DNA of 64,000 nt from Allium sativum (GCA_030737875.1 CM060922.1:762239603-762303602); one strand, 5' to 3'; positions 33,000-45,833 are shown, numbered from the stretch's first letter. Notes: generated by a model from the letters alone, not told the origin. Made by a program: numbers and translations.

Positions 33000-33483
33000 G
33001 GTTAAGTGTTATCTATTTAACTTAACCCCACCCTCCCATCATGATACCGTGGTTAAGTGTTCTCTCTTGTGTTACTTAACCCTACCGCATGTCTTGTTAT
33101 ATCGGTTAAGCGTTCTCCCCTGTGTTAAGTTAACCCTTACCACACCTCATGTTAGATGGGTTAAGTGTATGTTAACTCAACCTCATCCACTAGCCATTTT
33201 ATAATGGTTAAATGTTACCCTCATGTATTTACTTAACCCTACCACACATTAGGTTATATTGGTTGGGTGTTACCAACCCATTCAAGTTAAACCAACCCAT
33301 TTAACTTAACCCTCCCATTCGTCAGATTGCATTGGTTAAGTATTTCAAGTAATTCATGGCTTAACCCGCCCACGTATCATGATAAGTTGGTTAAGTATTA
33401 TCTATATGTTCAAGTTGACTTAACCCTGTCACGTGTCATGTTATATTGGTTAAGTGTCATTAGTCTAGTCATATTACTTAACC
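33000..33483 (+). repeat. Array of nine ~55 bp hairpin units, GGTTAAGT...ACTTAACC (LTR D)
   Basis: Paired arms: 33000-33007/33020-33027, 33051-33058/33074-33081, 33104-33109/33130-33135, 33206-33211/33233-33238, 33334-33340/33360-33366, 33389-33396/33418-33425 and 33448-33455/33476-33483. Arms are GGTTAAGT with ACTTAACC, or 6-7 bp of the same. In the unit at 33261 the left arm is GGTTGG and the matching right arm is CCAACC (33273-33278 and again 33292-33297), so both sides changed together. Loops vary in sequence and length. Confidence 0.85.
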
Positions 33484-33676
33484 CACCCATTGGTCTGATT
33501 AACAGTTATGTTGGTTAAGCCCACATTTATAAGTTTTACATGTTCTTAACTCATACTGGTTAGGTCCACATTTACATGTCAAATTTCCATGTCATCCCAC
33601 CTAACCCTCTAACCATACCCACGTCATATTATGGTTAATATTCCTTAATTCATTCATTATGACGAACGAATCATGA

Positions 33677-33897
33677 CCTCTCACATTAGACCGTGCACTT
33701 TGTGGCCACTGGATTTACCGGGCGGTTCTTGGCAGATTTACACCACAAACTGAGTCTAACCTCGTGTCATAAATCGTTACGCCTATAATTCGACCTTTGG
33801 CCTCTCACATTAGACTGACACTTTGTGGCTACTGGATTTGCCGGGCGGTTCCGGGCAGATTTACACCACAAACTGAGTCTAACCTCGTGTCAAAGGT
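33677..33897 (+). repeat. Tandem duplication with a 124 bp period (LTR D)
   Basis: CCTCTCACATTAGAC starts at 33677 and 33801. The ~97 bp core, including GGGCGGTTC and CAGATTTACACCACAAACTG, is nearly identical in both. Confidence 0.85.
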
Positions 33898-34070
33898 TCA
33901 TTAATGGTCGTATTCCCCCCAAAACCCCAATATCAGTTCATGTGTATAACATATAGAAATGTTCATGTTCGTGTTCAAGTCAATTATCCAATACACAGTC
34001 ATTTTCATGTTTCAAATTCCCAACTTTACATATTAATAGACATATGCCCAAGTTCCAAATTTACATGCCA

Positions 34071-34073
<3 letters not shown>

Positions 34074-34113
<40 letters not shown>
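34074..34113 (+). repeat. (TA)n microsatellite, about 20 units
   Basis: Uninterrupted TA dinucleotides inside LTR D. The short Tyr-Ile repeat in the ORF at 33904-34278 comes from this run. Confidence 0.95.
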
Positions 34114-34115
<2 letters not shown>

Positions 34116-35203
34116 CAATTCTAGTCAGTTTACATACGTCCAATTCTTACCTATTTACATGTATGCCAGGTTTATGCCATTTTACCCATATCAAGTTCTA
34201 GCCAAGATTACATGTATCAAGTTTCATGTCCAAATGAACCCAAATCAAGATTCATGGTGTAGTTATCCCAAACTATAATCCTTTTTATTTCAATACACGC
34301 CAGTTACCCAAATTCATATTTATGCCAATTATCAAGTTTACAATTGCTTTTACGTTCAAAGTCCCAACTCTACTTATGCCCAATCATAAACCTAATCTTT
34401 TGATTTAATTTACATAGGCCCAAACTCGTGATTTGATTTACATGCTAATTCATTATGCCCACTTCATGCCAATTTAATTATGCCAATGGCCAAACTTGCA
34501 ATTTCAATTATATTGACAATACCCCAAATTTCCAATTTCATGTTATGCCATAAATTTTACCAAACATATATATCCAATATAGACAACATTCCCATATTTC
34601 CCCGTACTCAATCGTAAGCAAATCGCGGTTTAGGCCTAGGTCCGAAATTGACCTAGGTTCATCGAAAGAAAAAAAATAGGGGAAGGTAGAATTTGTATAA
34701 AAATCAGCATAGAGAGAAAACTGGCATAAAAACATCATCTCTGGCATAAAAGATAGATCTTGATAATAATATCAATATGAATCAAGAAAAATTGATTTAC
34801 AACAGGCTAAATAGATCATAAGCTTGACATGAGAACGAACATAGAAAAGTCCCAAAACTCAAGATTCAAGAAGCAACAGAAATAGATCTGAATCAATAAA
34901 CATACTTAAATCCAATTCCACTTTATTCCTTGGCCATATTGTAATTTAAATGTTTAAATCTAAAAACAACTAGAACTTATAGAGCATGGCAAATGAATTA
35001 AGAACTGAATTTGTTGTAAAAATGTCGTGGCGTTGTTGATTTGTTGTCTTGAATCATTGTAGAAGCCTTGTTCTTTGAATTGATTTGAGTTTTAATGTTT
35101 GTACTTTGATTTGGAGACGACGGCCATGGTTCAAGAGGTATTTTAGCAGCATGACGACTTTAGTATTATATTATTTGTGTGTGTTTAGGGTTAGACTTGA
35201 GTT

Positions 35204-35213
35204 GTATTTATAG
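35204..35213 (-). promoter_or_regulatory. Candidate TATA box of LTR D
   Basis: On the minus strand CTATAAATAC lies about 450 bp into the LTR, followed by CTCAAGTCTAACCCTAAAC. The position fits a U3 promoter. Confidence 0.5.
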
Positions 35214-35664
35214 AATTTTAATCTGATTAGAGCCGTCGATGAAACTAGAGTGAATCTAGACCATCCATCTCAAGAGAAGCCAATCAGAAAGTGACATGTA
35301 AGCCCTAGTGACTCAGCCAAGCCTTAGAAATCGACCAGAACCTGACCAGACCAGTCAGGACCTGACCAAGTCGGTTTTCTGGCCTGGGCGCACTTGGCAG
35401 GTGCGCTAGTGTTAAAATTGTACTGGCGCACTTCCCAAGTTTGCCAGTGCATTCTGACCCGTTTCTGGTTTTTCTGCCTAACTTTGTTCGTCCATATCTT
35501 CTTCATACAATATCCGTTTTACGCAAACTCGGACTCTATCTCAAGCAGAATTCCGAGACGAACGCAATGGTGTAACCCATTTCCCATGATTCTCAATTTA
35601 AAATTTAATTATACCCTGATTTCTAGTTTCAACATGTTATTAAAATTCGGGTTGTTACAGAATA

Positions 35665-35811
35665 TATCTATAGCTACTGCAACACACTTTGTTACCTTTG
35701 CTAACACATTTAAGTGTGCATTGCAGTAGACAAAAAACGGCATAGCAATTGCAACATTGTAGCTAGCAACACCATGGATTTTCATTGCGATAGGTCATCT
35801 ATGGCGTAGTG
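35665..35811 (+). repeat. Right end of the CACTA element with terminal inverted repeat
   Basis: Reversed, the end reads CACTACGCCATAGATGACCT, pairing with the left end. Subterminal words GTTGCAATTGCTATG and GTTGCAGTAGCTATAG resemble those near the left end. Confidence 0.85.
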
Positions 35812-36651
35812 AGTGTCTCGAATCGGTAAGGAGATCGTTCCTAGCCTTGACTCTTGATGGAAACCCAATTTCCAATATGATCTCATACGACTTTGATTGT
35901 AGAACTAGTATGGCGACATAGTATATGGTAGTTATGCCGTCTATGATTAATACATTATGAGTGAAATGTTTTTTTGAAACATATATACACTAATAATAAT
36001 ATCAAATCCGTGTTATCCTACCAAGCATTTTTGACCATTATAAGGTAAAACTCTATCCTCCGGCTTGCGTTGCATTGTGTGATGGGACCTGAGTCTTATA
36101 ATGGTTTCATTTTTCTAAAAAGCATTGCGTTGTTTAATGATTTAATTTATTTCATGCACTGGCAATCCAATGGAGTAAACCCGTTCCGCGTCAGCGGCGT
36201 GGTCCTGTGATTAGTCTTCTTATTAGATAAGTTAAGTAAAGATTTCTCACACCAGTTCCATGACTGACCCGTAGTTTATTTCACTTTGCAAACTTGGGTG
36301 CCCGCTTTTCCACACGGGCAGTCGAGTAGCTTATTTTGCAGATATATTGAGGAGGATTCTGGATCGAAGCTTAAAGCTATGTCCAGAGCATTGATAGACT
36401 TCCATTGTAATAGATTATTGATTCTGTTGCACTGTATTAAATTCATTGTAAATTTATCTTCCGTTGTTGTATTATTATTTATCGACGTACTCTGATATTC
36501 TGTACTCTGATGTAACATTACTATGATGTTTATAAAAGTCTGCTGTTATTTGTTTTAATGTGTGTATTCCCAAAGTTAACGTATTGGGGTTTTGAACGAT
36601 CTCGGTTAATTTAACGATCGATCAGGTCCGGGCGAAATCCATATCATTACA

Positions 36652-37052
36652 ATTGGCATTAGAGCTCTGGTTAGCTCAAATCTTTAGGGTACAACTCGTT
36701 AGAACTGAACAAATGACTCATCAGAGATTGGATTAGAAATATCAAATAAGAATACTCATTAAAGATAGGATCAGTAGTATCCTAGAATGAGAAAACTCAT
36801 TAGAGATGGGGTTAGAAATGCCCTAGAATGAGCTCAGAGTGATAAGTTTATTACTAACGTATTTGTGATTATATATATAATCCAATATTAGAAAATATGA
36901 TTTTGAATATATAAAAGTTATATATATTTGAAAAGTTAATCAACTAATAAAATCATTGAAACCAATAAAAAAACTAAAATCAATTTGGTTAAATTAAACA
37001 ACATTTAGCTTCGTTCCTTTTCAAGGACGAAAGAATTTTTAGTGGGGGAGAT
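36652..37052 (+). other. Interior of element A, 401 bp, non-coding
   Basis: Begins with a decayed primer site, TTGGCATTAGAGCTCTGG (TGGTATCAGAGC with two changes). It then has two copies of CTCATTAGAGATGGGGTTAG-like sequence with CCTAGAATGAG. The reversed interior of E contains ACTCAGTAGAGATGGGGTTA and ACCCTAGATTGAG, showing common descent. It ends with TTCAAGGACGAAAGAATTTT and the polypurine tract GTGGGGGAGAT (37042-37052). No ORF of note. At 401 bp it is far too short for gag. Confidence 0.8.
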
Positions 37053-37515
37053 TGTAACAACTTGCAAATTCTGGACCAATTTAAAAATTTTATTTTAGAA
37101 ATTTTAATGGAATTTTAATATTTAAAATAATTTATTTTAAATAATAACGATTAAAATTTTATTTAAATTGAAGTTAGGATGAATAATTTTAATTTAATTA
37201 TAAAAGGAGTTAGAAATAGCGCGGTAGTTTGAAAATTTGAATTTGAACTTCGACTGACTGTACAGGATGCAAAATAAATCGGATTTTAGTGAAACCAAAA
37301 ATATTTAAATCTATTTAAAATTATCTTTCCAAAGAAACTGAAAAATCGAAATTTCATAGCGGAAATCAAAAGTTATGCCCAGTTTAAATTTCAGAATAGT
37401 TACTGTAAAATATATATATATATTTTAATATTAAAAATAGTCATTTTTCAAACGACCTCCGTTTTCGACGAAACCACTTTTGTTGGAGCCGGAATGTCAA
37501 ATTATTGCTAAGTCT

Positions 37516-37613
37516 GTCAGCAAAATGGATGTATCACTTCTTATACATTTTGCTGAAATAGAATTGTCAGCAAAATGGATGTATCACTTCTTATACATTT
37601 TGCTGAAATAGAT
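37516..37613 (+). repeat. Duplicated hairpin unit, 50 bp period (3' LTR of A)
   Basis: GTCAGCAAAATGGATGTATC begins at 37516 and 37566. Each copy is a stem AGCAAAATG-G-ATGTAT / ATACATTTTGCT. The 5' LTR has the unit once (16734-16772), with loop CACTTATT instead of CACTTCTT, so the unit was duplicated in this copy. Confidence 0.85.
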
Positions 37614-38776
37614 TTATATGCAAATATAATAATCATTTTTATTTGCATAACATACAATAAAATTTATATGCAAATATAAAAATCATTTTTATTTGCAATC
37701 TTAAATTAGAATTTATATTCAAATGTAAGAATCATATTAAACTTACATTAGAATGTATAAGTGAGTTAAAGTGACATCTTTATATGTTAATGCATACATT
37801 AGAATTTGTACGCAATTTAAAATTAACATTTTTAGGTGTTAGGTTATACATTAAAAAACATATACAAGTGAGGTTATTTCTTTTATGTGTTAAAATTAAG
37901 AATAATTACATACAAATAAAGTATAATGAAATTTATCTTTTATTTGTCATCCGCAATAATGTCATATAAATAAACTACATTCTATTAGATATTAGAAATG
38001 TATAAAGAAACTATACGAGTCAAATATATTTTATTTCGGCATTAGGAATAAAATATCATGTTTTGTTCATCATCATCAACATGTTGGTAGTATTAAAATT
38101 GGTTAAATTCATTAACCAATTATTTATTTATATGGACTGTTGTTGGCTGAAAACCCCACACAGGTATTGGGATGTTGATTGATATACACTAGTCCCAATA
38201 TTTATTTGTATATCAATCGATAGATTGACAGACTGCGATGAGTGTTATTATTTCATTTTAATGCTCACACAGTTGTGAACTTCACTCTAGATGTTGAATG
38301 GATGGTTTGATGATTATTTATCAATTGTTGTCATTTACATACGATGTATGAAATCCATATAACCAAAGTTATATGGTAAATGATTGAGTTGCTTTCCGAT
38401 TCAGAATATCTTTTATATAAAGAATATTTTAAACGAAGAATTTATTTTAAATAAAGAATATTTTTAAAAGATATTGAAATAAAGAAATTGGATTTTGGGT
38501 TATTGTGGATGGTGTCTTAAATAACACTGTCCTTAAACCCTGTATGAAAGAGTAAATCTTTTAACTAAGATTATTAGTGTTTCAAATTATACTTATTAAT
38601 TGGAATAATTGATATGTGAATTGGGTTTACCGTGAACTATGTTTTTTTTAAACGACATTTGTTCTTTAACCCAATTAACAGTGAAAATATGATTAGAATG
38701 TATAAATCTTTTTATTAAAGATTTAAATAGAAATTTTCCAAAGTCAAGTTTTCTAATTTAATATATTAAATTGGAA

Positions 38777-40165
38777 GACGATTTTCTTAGTTAGGCAACT
38801 TATGGATAGATACAGGGAGCAGAAGAAAGATCTCCACATGGTTTTTATTGACTTGGAGAAAGCTTATCACAGAGTGCAAAGGAGGTTTATGTGGTGGGCG
38901 CTAGAAAGGAAGAGTGTGCCATCAAAGTATATTACCCCTATCAAGGATATGTATGAGGGGGTTGTGACTAGCGTTAGGGCATGCGATGGTGAGACCAGAG
39001 ACTTTCCAATTAACATAGGGTTACATCAAGGTTCGGCTTTGAGCCCCTATATTTTTGCATTAGTGATGGATGAAATCACAAAAGATATACAAAGGGAGAT
39101 CCCTTGGTGTATGCTCTTTGCCGATGATGTTGTGCTGATTGATGAGAGTAGAATAGGGGTTTATCAACAACTGGAGTTGTGGAGGGAGACCTTGGTATCA
39201 AAGGGTTTTAGGCTTAGCAAGACTAAAACAGAGTATATGAAGTGTGAGTTTAGCGGTGTCAGCTCAGATGACGGAGAGGTCACCTTGGTCGGTAGAGTAG
39301 TACCCAAGAAGGAATCGTTTCGATACTTAGGATCTATGTTGCGTTTGATGGGGAGATTGATAAATATGTTAGTTTTAGAATTCAAGCAGGATGGGTGAAA
39401 TGGCGACTAGCATCTGGCATTCTCTGTGACAGGAAGATGCCTCAGAAGCTTAAAGGAAAATTATATAGGACAGTAATCAGGCCTGCAATGTTATATGGTG
39501 CAGAATGTTGGGCTACTAAGAGGCACCACGTTCAGAAGATAAGTGTAGCAGAGATGCGAATATTGCGGTGGAGCTGTGGGCATACCAGATGAGATCGGAT
39601 TAAAAATGAGGATATTCGGGAAAAACTTGGAGTTGCACCTATTGAGGAGAAGTTAGTCCAATACCGCTTGAGATGGTTTGGACATATCCAACGTAGACCA
39701 CACGATGCTCCTATGCGCGTTGGAATTATAGGTCGCGCCAAACGCCCAAAGTAAGGTAGAGGTCGACCTAAAATGACATGGGAGGAGATAATAAAGAGGG
39801 ATTTAAGTAATTGGAGTATATCTGATGAGCTGGTAGTGGATAGGAGTGCATGGAAGTTGGCAATCCATGTACAAGAAACTTAGGTTTTTTTTAATATCTT
39901 TTTGATTATTTTAGACTTTATTTCACTTTTGTTGAACCTTTTTACTTTTTTTATTACTATTTTAGACTTTATTTCAATTTTATTGAAACTTTTTACTTTT
40001 CTTTAAAAAAAAACTTTTCAGACGTCTTTTTATCTGTTTGGTTATTTTAAACCCATATATATATATTATTATCAGTATTATTTCTTTTATTTTTATTTTG
40101 GGTTCAATATCTAGCCAACCCCAACTTGTTTAGAATATATGGCTTTTTTATTCTTGTTGTTGTTG
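38777..40165 (+). pseudogene. 5'-truncated RTE-type LINE, reverse transcriptase remnant
   Basis: The frame runs IFLVRQLMDRYREQKKDLHM, VFIDLEKAYHRV, GLHQGSALSPYIFALVMDEI and MLFADDVVLIDESRIG, covering reverse transcriptase motifs including the catalytic F-A-D-D. It continues with YMKCEFS and SFRYLGSML; a frameshift near 39350 is followed by the C-terminal VIRPAMLYGAECW, LRWFGHIQRRP and DRSAWKLAIHVQET, with stops at about 39590 and 39751. The 3' end is (TTG)4, the tail type of plant RTE LINEs. The 5' part (endonuclease) is absent, as expected from incomplete reverse transcription. The empty site is seen at about 17893 in the 5' LTR. The target duplication is unclear: AAATTGGA on the left, AAATTGAA on the right, with 6 bp missing. 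Confidence 0.88.
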
Positions 40166-43082
40166 AAATTGAATGGAAATTCGACTTGATAATAATCGAG
40201 ATAGGCTTCTATAAAAGAAGACTGTTACTATATATGGAATTTAAAAGGGCTTTGTCGTTATTCCATTTATATTATTAGTCTAATATGGAAATTTATATCG
40301 ATTATATATTGATTTTTTGGAATATGATTTTGGGTTTATCGTGAACAATGTTTTTAAATAACATTGATTCTTTAACCCAGATAAAGATAAGATTTAAATC
40401 TTAAATTGGAATAATCGTTAAGTATTGATTTTGGATATTAAAATTGAATTGGAATTTTAGTAAATCTTTGAAGATAAGATTTAAGAATAAATTTAAAAGA
40501 ATTTATCTTTGATAAAATTAATGGGAATCTTTCCCTAATAATATGAATATTTTATTTAAAGAATATTCTGAATTGGAAGGAGGCGTTGGATGTGTCTTTA
40601 CAACACTTGGTTTTTTAATTAAAAAAATACGCGAGTTATTCGGAAAGACCGGGTTTAACCCATTCTGAATAATTACTACGACGATTAAAAGTTGAAGACA
40701 TTGAAGACGGTGATTGAAGACCAACGATCTTCACATCGAATGGACGACTACTGATGCCTGGCATTGGGTCGCTCCTAGTAAAGGGTTAATAGTGGTAGTT
40801 TTTTCGGACGTACTTGTTGATCGTCTGGATACGCGAGCACTTAGGTGACTCCGGATTCATTCAGGCACAAAACGGACTTGTAAATGGATGTGTGTCCGAC
40901 CTTGAATTTCATGCCGTGTAATTAAACTGATACATATCAATATATTTGTAACGAACTAACGATTTTCAACTTCGAAAATCAACACAAAAACTGCCATGTT
41001 GACTATTCGAACATCGGAAATACTTGATCATTAATAGAAAGAAGTTAGAGGGTTAGAATAGATAAGATAGAAAATTAGAATAGAAGAAGAAGAAGAAGAT
41101 CACCACAGAACAGAATCAGAGTGATAAGAATCTCACAGTGGAACGAATAAAATATAATATATAACATAACTTTGCAGTAAAACAACATATATATATATAC
41201 AATAACATTATCAGAGTATAACACTTACACACAGCGGAAATAACAATAGGTATATAATCCTGAAGCCTCCTGCTTCAAGCTCCTCCAAGTATATATGTAA
41301 AGACCTGAACTACTTGACTGCCCATAAAAATTTGGGTACCCAAGAGTTTAGGGAAAATAAAACAAAATAAACTCTGGGTCAGCCATGGGACTGGTGTGAG
41401 TAAACTCAATTCATTTGGTTTAACTTTTCAAAATCCTTTCCAAAAGAAAAGGTAATCGTAAGACCGATCCACACATAAACACAGATGTTTTTTACCTTAC
41501 GATAACCCAAAACACTTTCAAAATCAATACTTTTCTGATATTATGATAGTGTCTAATCACAAGTAATTAAAAATCTTGCAGAACGCTTGCATCTCACGTT
41601 CCACATATATACAAACAAAACCATGGGCGCTTATTGGAGATTGGATTCCGACTATTACAAGGTATGAGACCACCTGCCGATAGTGTATCTCTAGAGGCGA
41701 ATACATTGGGTTCAACAAGAACGCCTTGCAACCCGGCCCACACATGACCGACCACTCATTTCACTTGAGTGTATCGAATGTTTATCACCAGCGGTTGGGA
41801 GCTACCCACCGTTTCCCTAAAAAGGTCATCATCGAAAATAGATAAAAGAATGAAATGGATTTTCTCTAGATAGGTGATATACACCCTAATGGGGGCGATC
41901 CACATAGCCATGCAACCTGCCCGATTTCTGTCATTTCCCGGTTGATGAGGCTTGAGGTCATAACGTATCTTTTGGAACACCTGACCACCCTTCACTTTGA
42001 ATGCCACATCGTCATACCTGCCAAATCACAAATTGATTTCCCTAAAAATACCACGGGTATAAAGCTAAGAGAAACGAATTCCTCCGCCACCAAATGTAAG
42101 TACGTTTGAAGAGATCAACTTACGCGATCCGTTAGATATACTCTGTCAGACATTCGTCCATTCACGTTGTCTTGGGACTGGACAAACCGAAGGCACTATT
42201 CTGTAAACAGGATAGCCCTTGCATAATTCCGTCTTCAATTATTTTCATCATATTTGATCGCAACGCTAACGTCCATACAGAGTGGTTTTCAGATAATGAA
42301 TCTGATCCCGGTCTCTCCATATTGACGACGAAAAAATGGTCAAAAACTTCGATAGTCGGTGATTTAACTATCCAAGAAAAACATGTGTGCAAACAACGAT
42401 ATTATTTCCAGATGGAAAATCTATCGATCAATCATCATTCCACATTTATCTCTTTAGATTAAATTATCATTAATTTATCCATTTACCCATTTCTATATAT
42501 TCGTAAATTCTTATTTCTAGATTTAGAAAATATACTTTATAAATCATTGGAAACATTTCTGTATTTGCTCCATTCCTTATTTTCTATATTAGAAAACATT
42601 TCTGATTCTTATTTGGAAACATTTCCAAAACTCCTTCGTTTGATTTAAACAGATGTTTAAATAAAACATCACTAAGCCAATTCAAACCATTACACTCACT
42701 AAATTTACTTAACCACCCTTCATTATCGAACCTTACCTATCCTTTAGTTAAAAATGAAGTCAATCAAGTTGGGGTATAATTACCTCTCAGACCATAACTG
42801 AACAACATTTCTAACCTCGAAATAGACAAAGTTCACCCTTTCAAATCTTTTAACCAACTTCCTTACATAACTCGGATTCTATTTACAAATCCACTTCTTT
42901 TACCAAAATCATTTGATTATAACTATTGTGTTATAATCCCATACTTCCAAAATAAAATAACTTTAAATATAACTCTTCCTTACTAATTTGGATAAATAAA
43001 CAAATAATTAATTTATTAATGAATAAATAAATCTTAGTTTAAAAACGGAAAGTAATTGGTACTTTCCCTAATTCGATATAAT

Positions 43083-44611
43083 CGAATTTCAACATACAAT
43101 TTTCTCTCGAATAATCTCAATTCAATTACTCCCCTTTTGAATAACTATATTCGATAATCTCTCTTCGAATAACTATATTCGATAATCTCTCTTTCGAATA
43201 AACTATATTCGATAACTCTTCCTTTCGGATAGCTTATATTCGATTAACTCTTTTCTTCGAATAACTTATATTCGATAATCTCTCTTGAATAACTTATATT
43301 CGATAATCTCTCTCGAATAACTTATATTTGATAATCAAATATCGATTTCCAACCGAATGCTAATTTCCTTGTAAAATCCTGATTTATTCAATATATAATT
43401 TCTTCAAATAAATCATTTTAAAAACATTGGCTTAGTTAAATTCTAACTACAAATCTTTATGGATTTTATTTAATCCCTTTTTACTTTTCAAGTATCGAAA
43501 TGGATTTCATCATTCCCTTTTCAAAACAACTTCAAATTTCCCATTTTTATTTACTGTTGAATTTCAAATCTCAATTATCCACTGATAATTATATTTTAGT
43601 TCATTTATAAACATTTTTTTTATAAATCACAACACTTGTTTTCCTTATTTAACAAGTTATTTATTTCTAACCATTTGAAACCCCATCTCTGTTTAACTTC
43701 TATTTCAAAAACCCAATTTCCTTTACAAATGTTTTTATTTCTAAAATCTTTACTTAATTCCATTTTTCACATTGAATGTGAATAATATCCCTTTTATACA
43801 ATCCCTTTAGTTTGATTTCATATTTTAAAACAATATCCCAATTCCAACTTCTATTTATAGATTTATTTATACGAAATCTTCTTTTTATTTCTAACACTTA
43901 AATCTCATTTAAAATTCTCTTTATAAATGTTGAGTTCACATTCTCTTAAAGTATCGGTGTTAAAACCGATTTCTACTTCTCTATATAAATTTTGAATTAT
44001 ATATTCATTTATCAAAAGACAAATATTTCCTTAATTTATAAACATCATTTAAAAATTATTCTCCTCAAGTTATCTGTTAAAATAGATTTCTATTAAATAT
44101 TTATTTTAAATCAATTTCCTATACTTCCTTTATATCTCGCCCATTCCCTTTTATAATTCTATAATTTTTTTTAAAAAAAAATCTTTTTATAAAATCCATT
44201 GATTTTATAAAATCCTTAAACTCAATATTTACTTCAAAAATTCCCTTCTATGAAATTCTTTGGTTTCATATAAAAATTTCCTTCTATTAAGTAATTTACC
44301 CAAACGGTCTTTTAAACTTCCATATAGCTGTTAATAATTTTATATAGAAATTTATTATTTCATTTGCACATACCCCTTCTTTTAAATAAAAACCTTTTTG
44401 ATTTTATAAAATTCTTATTTCAATATACACTTCACAAATTCTTTTTTATAAAACCCTTTGTGATTTTATAAACTTTCATAATTTAATATCCACTTAAAAT
44501 TCCCTTTTCATATAAAACCCTTTGATTTATATAAATATTTTATTTCAAATTTTAGTTTAAAATTTCCCTTTTCACATTCCAGTATTTCCTTTGGTATTTA
44601 AAAGTACCAAA
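43083..44611 (-). repeat. Hairpin array in the E LTR (left copy)
   Basis: At 43083-43335 a ~36 bp unit carrying TCGAATA / TATTCGA arms is repeated six to eight times, for example 43165-43171 with 43176-43182. Further on, unrelated stems follow: TTCACAT-TGA-ATGTGAA (about 43768-43784), ATCGGT/ACCGAT (43953-43958 and 43965-43970) and TTTGGTA/TACCAAA (44590-44596 and 44605-44611). Confidence 0.75.
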
Positions 44612-45833
44612 TAACAATGATCAAACACACATAATCAAAAACAGATTATAAATCACATCATATATCACAATATATGAAAAACAGTAAAATAAATGTTGAG
44701 GGACCCAGTTGGGTCCCTCCGACATATTTCGCTGCAACTACAGATGTTAATCAACATAAATAACACGTATATGAAGTATTCTGATAAACAGAATTAATAT
44801 CCGATTAACGATTTATATATATATATCGTTATCTAAATTTCAATCAATTAACTAGCAGTTCAACCAAACAGCTAACACACAACAAACAAAAATTATTTAT
44901 CATTTCTCTAAATATGTTATAAAAATATAAGTTGAGCAGAATTAGTGAGATTTACTCACATTGGACGGTTATCGTTAAATAACGATAATTTGTCATTGAT
45001 TTGATTCAGGCGTTTAATTTCACCATAAATCCAAACAAGCTCCAATTCACTCCTGGTCAGTTCCATGGTGTAGCCACCGTCCATACGATCCTAACGGATC
45101 CAGTTTTACTGAATTTCGATAACGTATGGCAAAGTTATTGCATTAACAAGTTAAGTACACTAGCTAAATTAAATTTAAACCTAATATTATTAGATTTTGG
45201 GCCTTACTTTTATTTTCTTGGACCATTCTCTTTAAACCAAGCTAGGAACAATACCCTTCTTCTCTTGTATACCACGCGACTTCCTTCAACACCATGGCCG
45301 ACATTTTGAGCCTCCACCGCTCCTTACTTCTTCAACCAAAACTCAAATAAAGATTACTAACACTTCTCTCTTCGAATTCTCTTTCAATCCAACACCATAA
45401 TCCTACGTGCGCAACCCTCCTCCACTTTGCATCCTCAGCTCCTTCGCATGCACATCAATGGTTTGTGCAACATTAAAAATCACGGAATACCCTAATTCTT
45501 TGCGTGCAGCTTCCCTTTAATCCCCTCAATCCCTTTATGAACTCGCATTCACAAATCTATGCTTCAACAATCTAAATAGTTTAACCCTAGCATCATATAA
45601 CTCACGCTTTATCCTGAAGAGGACGAACCCAACATCATCGAACTCCCCAGGCTTCACACAGAAGGTAGAGAATTGGTCTTCGGATCCAGATAAACTTGTT
45701 TGGAGATTTATGGAATTTGATTTGAATTGTTGTTGATTTTTGAAGACTGGTTTTCACTTCTTCTTTTTCTGGTTGCAGCGGAAATAGGACTGACCAGAGG
45801 AATGAATTGAATTAAGTTTAGAGGAGTGTTAGG

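Larger units (their letters stand above)
31650..35659 (-). mobile_element. Solo LTR D, 4,010 bp, Ty3/gypsy type
   Basis: Read on the minus strand it starts TGTAACAACCCGAATTTTA and ends GGATGTGGGGTGTTACA, with a perfect GAATA duplication at 31645-31649 and 35660-35664. The start and end style is that of plant Ty3/gypsy LTRs. There is no primer site, polypurine tract or pol. It holds a hairpin array, a tandem duplication, a (TA)n run and a TATA box. All ORFs here (for example 31808-32194 minus, 33904-34278 plus) lack recognisable domains. Confidence 0.85.
19217..35811 (+). mobile_element. CACTA DNA transposon carrying captured gene fragments, with two later insertions
   Basis: The ends are inverted repeats starting CACTACGC. 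The flanking 3 bp duplication AGT (19214-19216 and 35812-35814) is perfect, and the empty site is seen in the 3' LTR of A (GCTAGAGTGTCTCG, about 55000). Near both ends the sequence has recurring TTGC(T/C)ATAG-like subterminal words. Without element C (9.2 kb) and solo LTR D (4.0 kb) the CACTA core is about 3.4 kb. It has no transposase, so it is non-autonomous. Its cargo consists of minus-strand exons from at least three host genes. Confidence 0.85.
6745..36651 (+). mobile_element. 5' LTR of element A (interrupted by B and by a CACTA element)
   Basis: Pieces are 6745-7852, 13935-19216 and 35812-36651. The first piece matches 37053-37510 almost base for base over the first ~450 bp (for example AGAAATAGCGCGGTAGTTTG), which sets the LTR start. 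The last piece matches 55005-55848 and ends ATATCATTACA just before the primer site. The middle carries the hairpin array. About 7.2 kb after removing inserts, which is very long for any LTR. Confidence 0.75.

Noticed and set aside
33904..34278. 124-codon ORF in LTR D with a Tyr-Ile repeat
   Set aside because: The repeat is the (TA)n microsatellite read through; no other feature.
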